Shown here piece by piece: positions 1-9,805 of a stretch of DNA of 34,179 nucleotides. Both the position numbers and the translations under genes were made by a program. Source of the stretch: Akkermansia muciniphila (GTDB taxonomy: Bacteria > Verrucomicrobiota > Verrucomicrobiia > Limisphaerales > F1-80-MAGS106); NCBI GenBank assembly GCA_945865375.1, contig CAMBEJ010000048.1, positions 1 through 34,179 of the forward strand, written 5' to 3'. How positions within the stretch are numbered: the stretch's first letter is position 1; each line of letters opens with the position of its first letter. The notes beneath the pieces are model-generated. The model made no database searches. It was given only the letters and a program-made list of their open reading frames with translations, and was not told where the DNA came from.

Positions 1-251
1 AGCTCACACGCTGCCCCTGAATGACTTGTTCTCTGTCCATCTGCCAAAGAACTAACCTAAACCGCGAAGTGAAGCCGGAAATTAGTGCAAAAACTTATCG
101 CGTCCCTTCATCCCCAGGGCCATTTGCCTTCAAAACCATCCTCACTTCAGCCTCCGGCGGCCAGACCAAAACCATAATGAGAACTGCTGCATCCGGCATT
201 TGCGGAAAATCAGGTTTGCCTATGATCACCGCCAGCCAACTCTGATCATCA

Positions 252-2849
252 ATGTCATCGCAACTCGCCAACGAAGCTGGCACCGTCCAATTCCCGCTCG
301 TGAAGCACGCCGAGCGCGTGGGATGGACGGTCGTTTCCGACACCGAGGCGCTTCACCGGCGCGGCGGCGAAGCCGGGCTGTTCTTCTACGGGAGCTTGAA
401 GTGGCGTTGCTGCGGCTCAACCCCGGCCTCGTCACGCCGGAGAACGTGCAGTCCATCATCCAGCGGATGGAGAGCGTGCCCAGCACGATCGAGGGCAACC
501 GCGAGATCCTCGAATGGTTGCGCGGCAACAAGACGGTGTTCGACGAGCGCGAGCGGCGTCATCGCAACGTGAGTCTGGTGGATTATCAGCGGCTTGACCG
601 GAACACGTTCCATGTCACCTGCGAATGGACGTTCAAGACTGGCAATCGCAAGGCGAACCCGGCGGACGTGATGTTCGTCGTGAACGGTGTCCTTGTCGCC
701 ATCGTTGAGAACAAGAATCCCAAGCTGCCGGACGCGATGGAGCGTGCCGTCAAGCAGCTTCGGCGTTACGAGTTGGAGACGCCGGAACTCGTGACGATGC
801 CGCAGGTGTTCAACGTGACACATCTCATCGAATACTTTTACGGCGTCACCTGGAACTACTCGCGCAAGGGCATCTTCAGTTGGAAGGAGCGGAAGTCCGA
901 GAGCTACAAGGAGGCGGTGCAGAGCTTTTTTCTCGCGACCGCTTCTTGAAAATGCTCAAGGAGTGGATTCTCTTTTTCCTCAAGGACGACGAGCTGCGGA
1001 AAACGGTGTTGCGCCAGCATCACACGCGCGCGGCGCTCAAGTTAGTCGGGCGATGCGCCGACCCGGCGAAAAAGACCGGCCTCGTCTGGCACACGCAAAG
1101 GTCCGGCAAGACGTTCACGATGATTACGGCGGCCCGGCTCATCCTGGAGGACCGGGAGCACTTCCCGGGCGCGACCGTGATGCTGGTCGTTGACCGTAAC
1201 GAGTTGGAAGGGCAGTTGTCCGGCTGGGTTGAACAGATGGTCGGGGAGATGCAGGGCGGCCAGGTCAAAATCGCCTACGCCGAGTCGCGGGCGCGGCTTC
1301 AGGAACTTCTCGACCAGGATTTTCTCGGCCTCATCGTCTCCATGATTCACAAGTTCGAGGACATCTGGAAGAACAGTTGCAAACGCCCGGATTTCTTTGT
1401 GCTGATTGACGAGGCGCATCGCTCGATTTCCTCATGGGCGCGCTGCCGAACGCGACGATCATCGGCTTCAGCGGCACGCCGCGCGACCTTACCGCGTATG
1501 GCAAAGGAACCTTCAAAGTTTTCGGCAAAGACCACCCGCAGGGCTACCTTGATAAGTATTCCATTCGCGAATCCATCGAAGACCAAACGACGTTGAAGCT
1601 CCGGCACACGCTGGCTGGAAGCGAAATCCGTCTGCCCGAGGAGCTGCTGGAGAACGAGTTCTTCGGGCTCGTGAAGGACGAGGGGATTGCCGACATTGAC
1701 GAGTTGAACCGCATTCTCGAACGCGCGGCCAACTTGAAGGCGTTCCTCAAAGCCGACGACCGAGTGGACAAGGTAGCCGCGTTCATTGCCGACCATTTCA
1801 AGAACTTCGTCGAACCGCTCGGATACAAAGCGTTCCTCGTGGCGGTGGACCGCGAGGCGTGCGCGAAATACAAAGTCGGGCTCGATAAGTATCTGCCGCC
1901 GACATATTCCACGCCCATCTACACGCAGAACGCCACCGACGCGGTTGACCGTCCGCTTGTGGCGAAGTGGCAACTTGACGAGGCCGCCGAGAAGACCGCG
2001 CGGAAGCTGTTCCCGAAGCGTGACCAGTTGCCGAAGATTTTCATCGTCACCGACAAGCTGATCACCGGCTACGACGCGCCGGTGCTCTATTGCATGTATC
2101 TCGACAAATCGAGACGGCAGGAATTTGTGGAGTTTTTCAAGGAGGTCGAAACGCTTTACGAAATCGTTTCTCCTCCTCCGGAGCTGCGCGACCACATCGA
2201 GGACTTCAACCGACTCGCCGACCTGTAGTTGATGCTTCGCAACGCTTACGGCCGGAAGACGACTTTTTACGCGGAGATCGCGCACAAGACGAAAATGCTC
2301 GTGCGCAAGAACGCGACGGCGCACGGCCTGGACAAGCTGACGAAGCCGGTGGAGTTTGACGCCGACACACTGCAAATGCTCCAGGAATTCTTGCCGCCCT
2401 CAGCCGGCAGAGTGATCAATCTCGCTAAGGTACTAATTCAAATTGGGGCACAAGAAGGCGAGCAAGACCCGGTGCTGTTGAGTATCGCGGAACGGGCCGA
2501 AACCATTCTCGAGGCCTTCACTGACCGGCAAACGTCAACCCTCCAAGCCCTCGACCGCTTGAGACTGTTGACCGAAGAACGACGGGCGCTTGAGGAGGAA
2601 CGCAGGCGCACCGGCCTCGACTCGGGAAGCTTCGCGATGTTCTGGCTGTTACGGCGTGAGAACCTTGCGATGCCGGAGATGGTCACGGGTGAAATCGTTG
2701 AGGCGTTCAAACGGTTCCCCAACCACCAAACGACCGCCGACGAGATGCGGCAGTTGAAGGCCGAGATTTACAAGGCGCTGCTTCGCGTTGTTAGCGGCAG
2801 GCGAATGGTTGATCTCACGGAACAGATTCTCCGGCAGAAGCAGCCATGA
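252..2849 (+). pseudogene. hsdR: Type I restriction endonuclease subunit R, multiply broken
   Basis: This is a remnant of HsdR, the ATP-dependent DNA translocase/nuclease subunit of type I restriction systems. Read across three frames it gives the family in order: the N-terminal nuclease domain (NPADVMFVV...VAIVENKNP, with the ExK motif as ENK), a Walker A region ([12 protein letters not shown]), the DEAH box (LIDEAHRS), the motif III region ([14 protein letters not shown]), the motif V region ([11 protein letters not shown]), and a C-terminal helical domain. Lesions visible: a frame change near 385-400; a frame change at a T6 run near 926-931, which would be repaired by one extra T; a small deletion near 1425 joining HRS to FLMGALPNA; loss of the motif VI/RVNR segment after YLDK near 2105; and an in-frame TAG at 2226-2228 where a Tyr is expected (DL*LMLRNAYG). 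Family members are about 1000 residues; only about 866 codons remain. No hsdM or hsdS lies downstream, and the left edge cuts off the upstream context. The T6 lesion alone could be a sequencing error; the others together indicate real decay. Confidence 0.88.
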
Positions 2850-3157
2850 GCGTTCACAGCATCGATTCGCGAGCACGGAGGTACGCGTTCAAGGAAAGGG
2901 TTCGAGTGTGGGCGAAACGCATCCGAGTCCAGCCGACGCAGGTGCGGATGCAACACATGTCGCGCAAGTGGGCGTCTTGTTCGACGCGAGGATGGATGAC
3001 ATTCTCCGAAGACCTCTTGCGTGAACCGGAGACATTTCAAGAATACGTCATCTTGCATGAACTGCTACACCTGAAAGTGCCTAACCACGGGAAGCTGTTC
3101 AAGAGCCTTCTCTCGGCTTACATGCCAGATTGGAAGCGTTTTAAGGTGGAGCGTTGA
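2846..3157 (+). CDS. YgjP/DUF45-type small zinc metallopeptidase
   Basis: This 103-residue protein carries the core of the DUF45 (YgjP-like, SprT-related) metallopeptidase fold: a basic helix, MSRKWASCSTRG in the middle, then the zinc motif HELLHL followed by PNHGKLF and a terminal PDWKRFK. Two His and the Glu of HExxH plus the downstream His (NHGKLF) are all present, so the active site looks intact. The ATG overlaps the hsdR stop as ATGA, indicating an old operon with translational coupling. DUF45 proteins are known neighbours of type I restriction genes, although their role there is not established. It is shorter than free-standing YgjP (about 230 residues), but short forms like this are common next to hsdR. 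It appears undamaged although hsdR is a pseudogene. Confidence 0.82.
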   Translation: MSVHSIDSRARRYAFKERVRVWAKRIRVQPTQVRMQHMSRKWASCSTRGWMTFSEDLLREPETFQEYVILHELLHLKVPNHGKLFKSLLSAYMPDWKRFKVER

Positions 3158-3189
3158 ATGCGCCTCTGATTTTCCGCACAAACATTCCG

Positions 3190-3274
3190 GTTCCTTGTCG
3201 CTGAGATTGCTGCGCAACAGGTAGTGACTGTCAAAGAGCTCGATTTCTTTCAATGCCTCCTTCTTGGTAAACAT
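3190..3274 (-). pseudogene. Possible IS4/IS1634-type transposase scrap
   Basis: A short minus-strand frame beginning MFTKKEALKEIELFDSH and continuing YLLRSNLSDKEPE resembles the segment of IS4/IS1634 transposases in which the phrase YxLRTNL occurs. Nothing of the catalytic core is present and no terminal repeats were found. It fills the gap between the DUF45 gene and the DUF1501 gene, whose 3' ends face each other. The match rests on a dozen residues, so the call is tentative. Confidence 0.3.
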
Positions 3275-3351
3275 TCGGTAAACCTGGTGGCGAAACAGTC
3301 ACCGTATGACGTCGCCCACCCGGCGTTTCGCTCTGCCGGCTGTTGAACCGT

Positions 3352-4869
3352 TCAACTCAAAATCCCGCGGAGCACTTTCGCCGGCTTTGTCACGGGAGTC
3401 AGGCGTTGCTGAAGGCCTCCGGGAACGGGGTGCGAAAGCTTCATGTGGTCGAGGCCAAGCTGGTGCAGAATCGTCGCGTGGAAGTCTTGCACGGGAACCG
3501 GGTTTTCCACGATGTCGTAACCGATGTCGTCGGTGCGGCCATATTCGAAGCCGGGCTTGATGCCACCGCCGGCCATCCACATCGTGAAAGCGGCGGGATG
3601 GTGGTCGCGCCCGGCGAAAACGCTTTGTTTGCCGCCCCGGTTTTCCCGCATCGGGGTGCGTCCGAATTCGCCACCCCAGATGACCAGCGTGTCGTCCAGC
3701 AGACCGCGGCGTTGGAGATCCTGAATGAGCGCGGCGGCGGGGCGATCGACGGATTGGCACTTGCGCACAAACCCTTCCTTCAGGCCCTCGGATTCGCCGC
3801 CGCCGTGGCTGTCCCATCCCCAGTCGAAGAGCTGCACGAACCGCACGCCCCGCTCAACGAGGCGCCGGGCGAGCAGGCAGTTGTTGGCGAAGGATTCACG
3901 GCCTGGCTCGGTGCCGTAATGGGCGTGGGCCTCCGGGGGTTCCTGCCCGATATCGAAAGCATCGCTGGCGCTGGCTTGCATACGAAAGGCCATTTCGTAT
4001 TGGGCAATGCGTGCCAGCGTTTCCGGATCGCCCACCTGCGCGTGCGTTTGCCGGTTGAGCGCATTGATCGCGTTCACCACGGCCCCGCGGAGTGGGCGGT
4101 CCATGCCCGGCGGGTTCGCCAGATACAGCACGGGCTCTCCCGCGCTACGGCATTGAACACCCTGATGCACAGCGGGCAGAAAGCCGCTGTTCCACACGCT
4201 TTTGCCCGCGTCCACCATGCGTCCCCCGCTCAGCAGCACGATGAATCCCGGCAGGTTTTCGCTCTCGCTGCCCAGGCCGTAGGTGGTCCATGCCCCGGCG
4301 CACGCGCCGCCGAAATTCGGGCTGCCCGTGTGCATCAGCAATTGAGCCGGCGCGTGATTGAACTGATCGGTCGTCATGGAGTGAATGACGCACATCCGAT
4401 CGAAAACCTGCTCCAGATGCGGCAGACGGTCGCTCACCCAGATGCCGGTCTTCTTTTCCTGATGGAACGGATGCACGCCGCCCATCAGTTTGGGCGTGCC
4501 GCGGATAAACGCAAACCGCTTTCCCTCCAGCAGCGATTGCGGGCAGTCCTGGCCGTCCAGCTTCGACAGCGCCGGCTTGTGCTCGAAAAGCTCAAGCTGG
4601 CTGGGAGAGCCGGCCATGTGCAGCCAGATGACGCGCTTCGCACGCGCTGGGAAATGCGGTGGACGCGGAGCCAGCGGATGCGACGGGTCACGCGGTGGCG
4701 CGGCAAGGTTCGGATCCGCCGCCGCGGAAAACATCCGGCTTTGCGCACCCAGCCAAAGGGCGCCGAGTTCCGTGGTGCAACGCTGAAGGAAATGGCGCCG
4801 GGTTTGGAATTCCAGCGCGCGATGATGGAATTCTGATGTCAGCGAGTCGTCGGAAGAGGTGTGGTTCAT
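3352..4869 (-). CDS. DUF1501 family protein (exported, sulfatase/phosphatase-like fold)
   Basis: This 505-residue protein is a DUF1501 member, a family with an alkaline-phosphatase/sulfatase-like fold that in PVC bacteria is almost always paired with a DUF1549/DUF1553 cytochrome protein. The N-terminus has a twin-arginine-like export signal (TRRHFLQRC followed by a hydrophobic stretch). Family hallmarks are WLHMAGSPSQLELF near residue 80, YGLGSESENLPGF, FVQLFDWGWDSHGG, WGGEFGRTP near residue 396 and GRDHHP near 422. Its ATG overlaps the stop of the upstream cytochrome gene as ATGA, so the two are co-translated. Biochemical function is unproven; the family is associated with breakdown of complex, often sulfated, polysaccharides. 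It is full length and shows no lesions, unlike its paralogue at 33399. Confidence 0.9.
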   Translation of the reverse strand: MNHTSSDDSLTSEFHHRALEFQTRRHFLQRCTTELGALWLGAQSRMFSAAADPNLAAPPRDPSHPLAPRPPHFPARAKRVIWLHMAGSPSQLELFEHKPALSKLDGQDCPQSLLEGKRFAFIRGTPKLMGGVHPFHQEKKTGIWVSDRLPHLEQVFDRMCVIHSMTTDQFNHAPAQLLMHTGSPNFGGACAGAWTTYGLGSESENLPGFIVLLSGGRMVDAGKSVWNSGFLPAVHQGVQCRSAGEPVLYLANPPGMDRPLRGAVVNAINALNRQTHAQVGDPETLARIAQYEMAFRMQASASDAFDIGQEPPEAHAHYGTEPGRESFANNCLLARRLVERGVRFVQLFDWGWDSHGGGESEGLKEGFVRKCQSVDRPAAALIQDLQRRGLLDDTLVIWGGEFGRTPMRENRGGKQSVFAGRDHHPAAFTMWMAGGGIKPGFEYGRTDDIGYDIVENPVPVQDFHATILHQLGLDHMKLSHPVPGGLQQRLTPVTKPAKVLRGILS

Positions 4870-7757
4870 TTGGTCAGGACGGCATCAAGGTTTAGCAGGG
4901 CATTGGCAACCACTGCGAGCGCGGCTTTGGCGGGTGGCCCCGCGAACATCTCGGAAGCCTTCGGATCGAGGGTGAACTTTTCCAGCGCCTGCGCGTGGAG
5001 CGCGAGCATCGGCGGGATGGCGTTGCGCGAGGCGGGACGTCCGGTGGCGAGTTTGTAACCGCGGGCGAGCTGGCCTTCAAGCGCGGCGTCCGCAGCCGTC
5101 ATCTGATCGGCCAGCGCCGAGGCGGCTTCGATGTAGACGGGGTCGTTCAAAGTTACCAGCGCCTGCAAAGGCGTGGTCGTCACGATGCGGCGCACGGCGC
5201 AGACCTCGCGGCTGGGCGCGTCGAAGGTGAGGAAGCTCGGATAGCCGCTGGTGCGACGGATGAAGGTGTAAAGGGCCCGCCGGTGTTTGTCCTCGCCGGG
5301 CGAGGTGACCCACTTGCCGCCGTTGTAGACCGTCCGCCAGATACCCTCGGGTTGCGGTGGCATCACCGGCGGGCCGCCGATTTTCGCCGAGAGCAGCCCG
5401 GAGACGGCGAGCGCCTGGTCCCGAACCATTTCAGCGCTCAGTCTTGTGCGCGGTCCGCGCGCCAGCAGGCGGTTGCCTGGGTCCTTCTCCAGCAGCGTGG
5501 CTGTGATGGCCGCGTCCTGACGATACGTGGCGGAGAGTGTGATCTCGCGAAGGAGTTTCTTCTGGCTCCACCCGAGTGTGGTCGAGAACCGCACCGCCAG
5601 CCAGTCGAGCAACTCGGGATGGGACGGCCGCTGGCCCGCGCTGCCGAAATCCTCGACACTCTCCACCAGTCCGCGTCCGAAAAGCTGCTCCCACAGCCGG
5701 TTCACCTCGGTGCGAGCCGTGAGCGGGTGCCCGGGCGTTGTCATCCAGTGGGCGAGTTCGAGCCGGTCGCGCACTGGAGCCCCTCCCAGCACTTCCGGAA
5801 CGCCGGGCTCGACTTGAGCCCCTTGATCCAGGAAGTTCCCGCGAACGAACTGGTGTGTTTCCCGCCGCTGTGGGGTGCGTTGTTCGATCATCACGGGCAC
5901 GCGCACGCTTTTGATGGCGTCGCGTTCTTTCCGCAACGTTGCCAACTGTGCCCGCGCTGAGACATGACTTCTGACAAGATCCGTCCACACGCCGTCGCCA
6001 GACATCGCGTAACGGCTGCGGCGCAGCATCTGTGACGTGATGCCTGTGGATTGGGCTTTTGTCAGCAAGGTAAGGCGCACCACGGCCCCAGGTGGCATCG
6101 GGACGGGTTCCGCCGCAACGAAGACCACGCGTCGCGGACGGTTCATGCGGGGATAGGCCGACCAGCCTGCCAGATCGTCTTGCAACGTCGCTTCGGCAGC
6201 GTAGAAGGCATCGGGATCGTCGTCGTAGGCTGTGACCATTGGGACTTCGGAGGTCTTTCCATCGGCCACGACTTCCATTCGGAGATAAGAGAGCACGAAG
6301 CCCAGTTCGGAGATCGATGCGGCCTTCGCCAGATCGAATGGGAGCGCATCGATACGAAGCGCGGTGAATTGTGGACCCGGCGCTGGAAACTCAAGCTTGT
6401 ATAACGCGCTCAGCGTGATGACCCCTGTGATGTGGACTTCCGGCACGCCGTCCCACTCGAGCGACTGCATCGTCGCGTTGCCGTCGGACGTCGCGACGGA
6501 TGCGCGCATGGGTTGCCACGCGGATTTTTCCGCGAGCGCCATGCCCGCAGCGTAGATCTCCTGGCGCTGACGGCGCAGCTCGCGGTCCAGCGCCTCGGCG
6601 CGCGGCCATTGGTCCTTTTGTTCCGGCACGGCGAGATGGGGAAAGTCCTCCGCCGAATCGTTGTCCCGCGTCGTATTGAAGAGGGCGGCAAATCGATAGA
6701 ATTCTTCGTTCTTGAAAGGATCGTAAGGATGGCTGTGGCATTGCACGCAGCGGAACGACGTCCCCATCAGCCCCTCCCACGTCGTGGCAATGCGGTCGAT
6801 CACCGCCAGGGTGCGGAATTCCTCGTCGTCGCTGCCGCATTCGGTGTTTGTCTGCGTGTTGCGATGGAATGTGGTTGCGAGCCTGTCGCCCATGGTTGGG
6901 TCGGGCAACAGGTCGCCCGCGAGCATCTTCGTCAGGAACTCGCTGTAGGGCAGGTCGTCATTCAGAGCCGCGATGACCCAATCGCGCCACGGCCAAGCCG
7001 AGCGATTCGGGTCGCGCTCGTAGCCAGCCGTGTCGGCATAGCGCGCCAGGTCGAGCCACACGCTGGCCCAGCGCTCGCCAAAACGCGGCGATGCCAGCAG
7101 GCGGTCTGTGACTTCCTCATGGGCGAGCGGCGAAGCATCGGCGAGAAACGCGCGGCTCTCCTCCTGAGACGGTGGCAGTCCTGTCAGGTCGAACGATACC
7201 CGCCGAAGCCACGCCAGCCGGTCCGCCTCGCTCGCGGGAGGCAGCCCCGCCGCCTCCAATCGCGCCAGGACGAATCGGTCCATGTCCTGCCGCGCCCATC
7301 CCGCTTTCTGCACGCGCGGCAGCGGCGCGGCCACGGGCCTCTCATAAGCCCAATGTTGTTTCCATGGCGCGCCCTGCGAAATCCACCGGCGCAATGTTCC
7401 AATCTCCTCCGCCGTCAGCGCCGGCCCATGATCCGGTGGGGGCATCCGGTCCTCGACATCCTTGGATGTGACGCGCCGGAACATCTCCGAGCCCCACGCG
7501 TCGCCAGGAATCACCGCCACCGCGCCGCTCTTCCCTTTCGCCATCGTGCCCTCGCGCAACAAGAACGAAAGGCCGCCCGCGCGTTTCACGCCGCCGTGGC
7601 ACGACGTGCATTTCGAGTTGAACAACGGACGGATATCCTGCGCGAAATCCACCGTGCTTTCGGCGGCCGATACCCCTGTCGCAACCACGAACGAGCCCGA
7701 TGCGATAAGAAGAGCTGATCGAAACCGCCTTTTTATGAACAGTGGAAAGCGAGGCAT
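4866..7757 (-). CDS. Planctomycete-type cytochrome C / DUF1549 / DUF1553 protein
   Basis: A 963-residue exported protein with the standard PVC architecture. A signal peptide (MPRFPLFIKRRFRSALLIA, then a cut near VSAAES) is followed by a PSCyt1 haem domain with CTSCH near residue 52 and MPPPDHGPALTAEE, then DUF1549 (SFDLTGLPPSQEE, SPRFGERWASVWLDLARYAD) with a second haem-type motif CVQCHSHPYDP near 338, and DUF1553 (LTARTEVNRLWEQLFGRG near 686, TTTPLQALVTLNDP). I chose the ATG at 7757 because it starts directly at the signal peptide; an in-frame ATG at 7817 would add 20 residues ahead of it. It is followed with a 4-bp overlap by the DUF1501 gene. Such pairs are thought to work in the periplasm in oxidative carbohydrate degradation, but no reaction has been assigned. 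It serves as the intact reference for the damaged paralogue at 31254-33121. Confidence 0.9.
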   Translation of the reverse strand: MPRFPLFIKRRFRSALLIASGSFVVATGVSAAESTVDFAQDIRPLFNSKCTSCHGGVKRAGGLSFLLREGTMAKGKSGAVAVIPGDAWGSEMFRRVTSKDVEDRMPPPDHGPALTAEEIGTLRRWISQGAPWKQHWAYERPVAAPLPRVQKAGWARQDMDRFVLARLEAAGLPPASEADRLAWLRRVSFDLTGLPPSQEESRAFLADASPLAHEEVTDRLLASPRFGERWASVWLDLARYADTAGYERDPNRSAWPWRDWVIAALNDDLPYSEFLTKMLAGDLLPDPTMGDRLATTFHRNTQTNTECGSDDEEFRTLAVIDRIATTWEGLMGTSFRCVQCHSHPYDPFKNEEFYRFAALFNTTRDNDSAEDFPHLAVPEQKDQWPRAEALDRELRRQRQEIYAAGMALAEKSAWQPMRASVATSDGNATMQSLEWDGVPEVHITGVITLSALYKLEFPAPGPQFTALRIDALPFDLAKAASISELGFVLSYLRMEVVADGKTSEVPMVTAYDDDPDAFYAAEATLQDDLAGWSAYPRMNRPRRVVFVAAEPVPMPPGAVVRLTLLTKAQSTGITSQMLRRSRYAMSGDGVWTDLVRSHVSARAQLATLRKERDAIKSVRVPVMIEQRTPQRRETHQFVRGNFLDQGAQVEPGVPEVLGGAPVRDRLELAHWMTTPGHPLTARTEVNRLWEQLFGRGLVESVEDFGSAGQRPSHPELLDWLAVRFSTTLGWSQKKLLREITLSATYRQDAAITATLLEKDPGNRLLARGPRTRLSAEMVRDQALAVSGLLSAKIGGPPVMPPQPEGIWRTVYNGGKWVTSPGEDKHRRALYTFIRRTSGYPSFLTFDAPSREVCAVRRIVTTTPLQALVTLNDPVYIEAASALADQMTAADAALEGQLARGYKLATGRPASRNAIPPMLALHAQALEKFTLDPKASEMFAGPPAKAALAVVANALLNLDAVLTK

Positions 7758-7890
7758 GGACGAATCTAATCCGAAAATTCCAACGTCGGCAAGCTCAGGT
7801 GGAAAAATGACGAACACTCAAATGTCATCGTTTTCCCAGCCTTCTTTCTTGCTCCAATCCATCTCCAAGATCTCTCGTGGTAAACATCAA

Positions 7891-8493
7891 TTGACAGGCG
7901 AGACACCGTTCCACGCGAAAGAACTGCTGGCTTCGGGCATCGACGCCATGCGGAAGACGATTCGGGAGAAAGAGCCGGTGCGCCCGAGCACGAAGCTCAG
8001 TCAAACCCTCGGAGCAGCCGACGTCAGGAGGCTCAAATCTCCCGCGGCCGACACGCCGGGTTCCGAAGAAGAAGTCAGAGCCTCCTCACGTCGGCTGCTA
8101 CGAGTGAAGGAAACCATGACGCTGCTCAAGGGCGACCTGGAATGGATCGTGATGAGATGTCTGGAGAAAGATCGCAGGCGGCGTTACGAGACCGCAACCG
8201 GGCTGACCGAGGACATCCGGGGCCACTTGGGAAACGAACCAGTCACCGCCCGTCCGCCGAGCACGGCGTATCGGTTCCAGAAAATGGTCCGAAGGAACAA
8301 GCTGGTCTTCGGCGCTGCGGCGGCGGTGACAGTGGCGCTGATTCTTGGCGTCATCGTGAGCGCCTCGCAAGCGGTGCGGGCGACACGAGCAAATGCGGCG
8401 GAGTTTCCTGTTCCCGTCTGGCTTTTGATCCGGGTCATACGCAAAACTTTCCAGACCCACGCAAATAGTGGGTATCAAGAACCCGTGACGTAA
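7891..8493 (+). pseudogene. Ser/Thr protein kinase remnant (C-terminal part)
   Basis: The frame from about 7891 encodes the end of a PVC-type Pkn kinase: LTGETPFHAKELLASGIDAM, RKTIREKEPVRPSTKL, then GDLEWIVMRCLEKDRRRRYETA, HLGNEPVTARPPS, and a transmembrane segment (LVFGAAAAVTVALILGVIV) just before VRATRANA. In intact relatives these are kinase subdomains IX-XI and the juxtamembrane region. All catalytic subdomains I-VIII are missing, and the sequence ends in unrelated residues at the stop at 8493, so no periplasmic sensor domain remains. Between STKL and the GDLEWIV block lies a palindromic repeat (8011-8101) that is translated in frame and makes this linker longer than usual. There is no plausible start close to 7891. 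Confidence 0.8.
8011..8101. repeat. Palindromic repeat, copy 1, inside kinase remnant
   Basis: Two arms of about 24 nt are inverted around a 43-nt centre: the left arm (8011-8034) contains GCAGCCGACGTCAGGAGGCTC and the right arm (8078-8101) contains GAGCCTCCTCACGTCGGCTG. They pair at 22 of 24 positions. The reverse complement of the right arm is identical over 24 nt to the left arm of the copy at 33200. The element has no stop in the kinase frame. Confidence 0.85.
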
Positions 8494-8498
8494 ACGAA

Positions 8499-9338
8499 TC
8501 ATTCTGGAAAAGACGTGTGTTCGGAGAGCCAGATCATGTCGCGGTTGTTAGGCGAATCGACGCCGAGCGGGAGCGTGTTCGCGTACCGAATCGGGACTCG
8601 AGTGCGGCGATCGACCCATTTCTTCACCTCAGCATGGCCGTCGGCGAACGAGAAACCGCAGGCCCCGTTATGCGTGCTCGCGGGATAGTCGAAGATGTAG
8701 GTCTTCGCCGGATTCGTCGGATCGGCCATCCAAACGCCGAACGCGCCATTGTTGATGCTGTCCGGGTGTTCGTCGACGAACACATGCACCATGGAGGGCG
8801 AACCCGCGTTGAAGTCCCCGCTGCGATTGAAAACTTTGAATTTGGGACTTGGGACCCGGTAGTTGAGCCAGGCGCCTCCGTTGGGATCGGCGATGGCGAC
8901 ACTCATGGCGACACTGCGGACGCGGGCGTGCGTGCGCCCGCCGATTTTGACCGTCGATCTGTCCGCGGGACACTTGTAAATACCGGCGGCATTGGCGGAA
9001 TACGAGGCCAGCTTGGCGTGCTGCGGGTCGGCGAGGTACGTCTCGTTCGTGTTGTCGGAGCTGGAGGTGAAATCGAGCCAACCTTTGACCCAGCTCCCGA
9101 CAGCGTCACCGGCCTCGAGGTTTGGCACGAGTCGTTCGTTGTAGTCGACGGTGTAGAGCGCGTGCGCGAGTTGAAGTTGCTTCATGTTTCCGAGGCATCG
9201 AATACCCAGGGCTTTGGCCTTCGCTCTCCCAAGTGTGGGAAGCAGCATGCCAGCGAGGATCGCGATGATGGCGATGACCACGAGCAGTTCGATCAACGTG
9301 AAGGCGGGGCATCCGTCATGGCGGAGTGGCGTTTTCAT
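8499..9338 (-). CDS. Prepilin-like protein with N-terminal methylation signal (PVC type)
   Basis: About 279 residues. After a short basic leader ([12 protein letters not shown]) comes the type IV prepilin signature [20 protein letters not shown], cut by prepilin peptidase before the Phe and then N-methylated. The residue before the cut is Ala rather than the usual Gly. The body is a soluble pilin/pseudopilin-like domain with KCPAD and the DEHPDSINN segment, and near the C-terminus [13 protein letters not shown], the DG motif typical of the many DUF1559-like proteins of Verrucomicrobia and Planctomycetes. I start at the ATG at 9338, which places the leader at normal length; an in-frame start at 9377 would add 13 residues. 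It stands alone, with no secretion or pilus assembly genes nearby. These proteins are found in large families per genome and their function is unknown. Confidence 0.88.
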   Translation of the reverse strand: MKTPLRHDGCPAFTLIELLVVIAIIAILAGMLLPTLGRAKAKALGIRCLGNMKQLQLAHALYTVDYNERLVPNLEAGDAVGSWVKGWLDFTSSSDNTNETYLADPQHAKLASYSANAAGIYKCPADRSTVKIGGRTHARVRSVAMSVAIADPNGGAWLNYRVPSPKFKVFNRSGDFNAGSPSMVHVFVDEHPDSINNGAFGVWMADPTNPAKTYIFDYPASTHNGACGFSFADGHAEVKKWVDRRTRVPIRYANTLPLGVDSPNNRDMIWLSEHTSFPE

Positions 9339-9472
9339 GACTAATAGGGAGTTAGTTTGCGATCGTCCCTCGACCATAGATCCTGGCGATAGATTTGAGC
9401 AAGAGGGAACCCTGGAAATCGTCAGAACTGACAGACAGTGCCGCCATCACCCAGGCCACTTCCGCTGCGATC

Positions 9473-9805
9473 ATGCTAACGCTCGAACAGACAGCGATCG
9501 TGACAGCGGAACGTCAACTCACGATAGAAGTGCCTGCGATCGTTTCACCGGGCGAGCATCGCGTCACGGTGGTCATTGACACTCCCTCGACCCCGGAGGA
9601 GCGTCGCCGACTCAATCTCATTCCACTCTACTTGAACACCCCGCCTGGGTTCAATTGCCGCCGGGAGGAACTCTATGGAGATAACGGGCGTTATAGGCGG
9701 CTATTCCTGGACACGAACGTCCTCGTCTATACGGCGGACGTAAACTCCCCGCTTCAGCCCACGGCTCACGCCGTTTTGGTGCAAACTCTGAAGGATGGCG
9801 TCTGA
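9473..9805 (+). CDS. VapB-like antitoxin fused in frame to start of PIN toxin
   Basis: The first 70 or so codons (MLTLEQTAIVTAERQ, then EVPAIVSPGEHRVTVVID) match the small antitoxin class found next to PIN toxins, whose pattern is an AbrB-like 'TAxVTxxxxLxxEVPxxxxPGEHxVxVVID' strand-rich start ending in REExYGDxGR. Here that ending (RREELYGDNGR, up to 9691) does not meet a stop but runs on into RRLFLDTNVLVYTAD, the beginning of a PIN nuclease. One base lost at 9694-9697, for example an original ATGAGG now reading ATAGG, would explain how a normal antitoxin/toxin junction became a fusion; this is inference. The antitoxin part may still fold; the frame stops at 9805. The longer upstream start at 9395 adds residues without family resemblance. 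Confidence 0.6.
   Translation: MLTLEQTAIVTAERQLTIEVPAIVSPGEHRVTVVIDTPSTPEERRRLNLIPLYLNTPPGFNCRREELYGDNGRYRRLFLDTNVLVYTADVNSPLQPTAHAVLVQTLKDGV

Noticed and set aside
1..251. Short overlapping frames on both strands at the left edge
   Set aside because: Neither frame shows a family motif or a convincing start; the interval may be the intergenic region before hsdR.
1347..2375. 342-codon minus-strand frame over hsdR
   Set aside because: Shadow of the restriction gene; it spans the in-frame TAG and shows no domain of its own.
3343..4836. 497-codon open frame on the plus strand opposite DUF1501
   Set aside because: It is the antisense shadow of a clearly recognised gene in GC-rich DNA; no family motifs are visible in it.
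6432..7718. 428-codon plus-strand frame opposite the cytochrome/DUF1549 gene
   Set aside because: Arg/His-rich shadow composition and complete overlap with a well-supported gene.
7462..7890. Upstream part of the long frame that contains the kinase remnant
   Set aside because: Codons before about 7891 overlap the 5' end of the cytochrome gene on the other strand and do not resemble a kinase; only the part from 7891 is supported.
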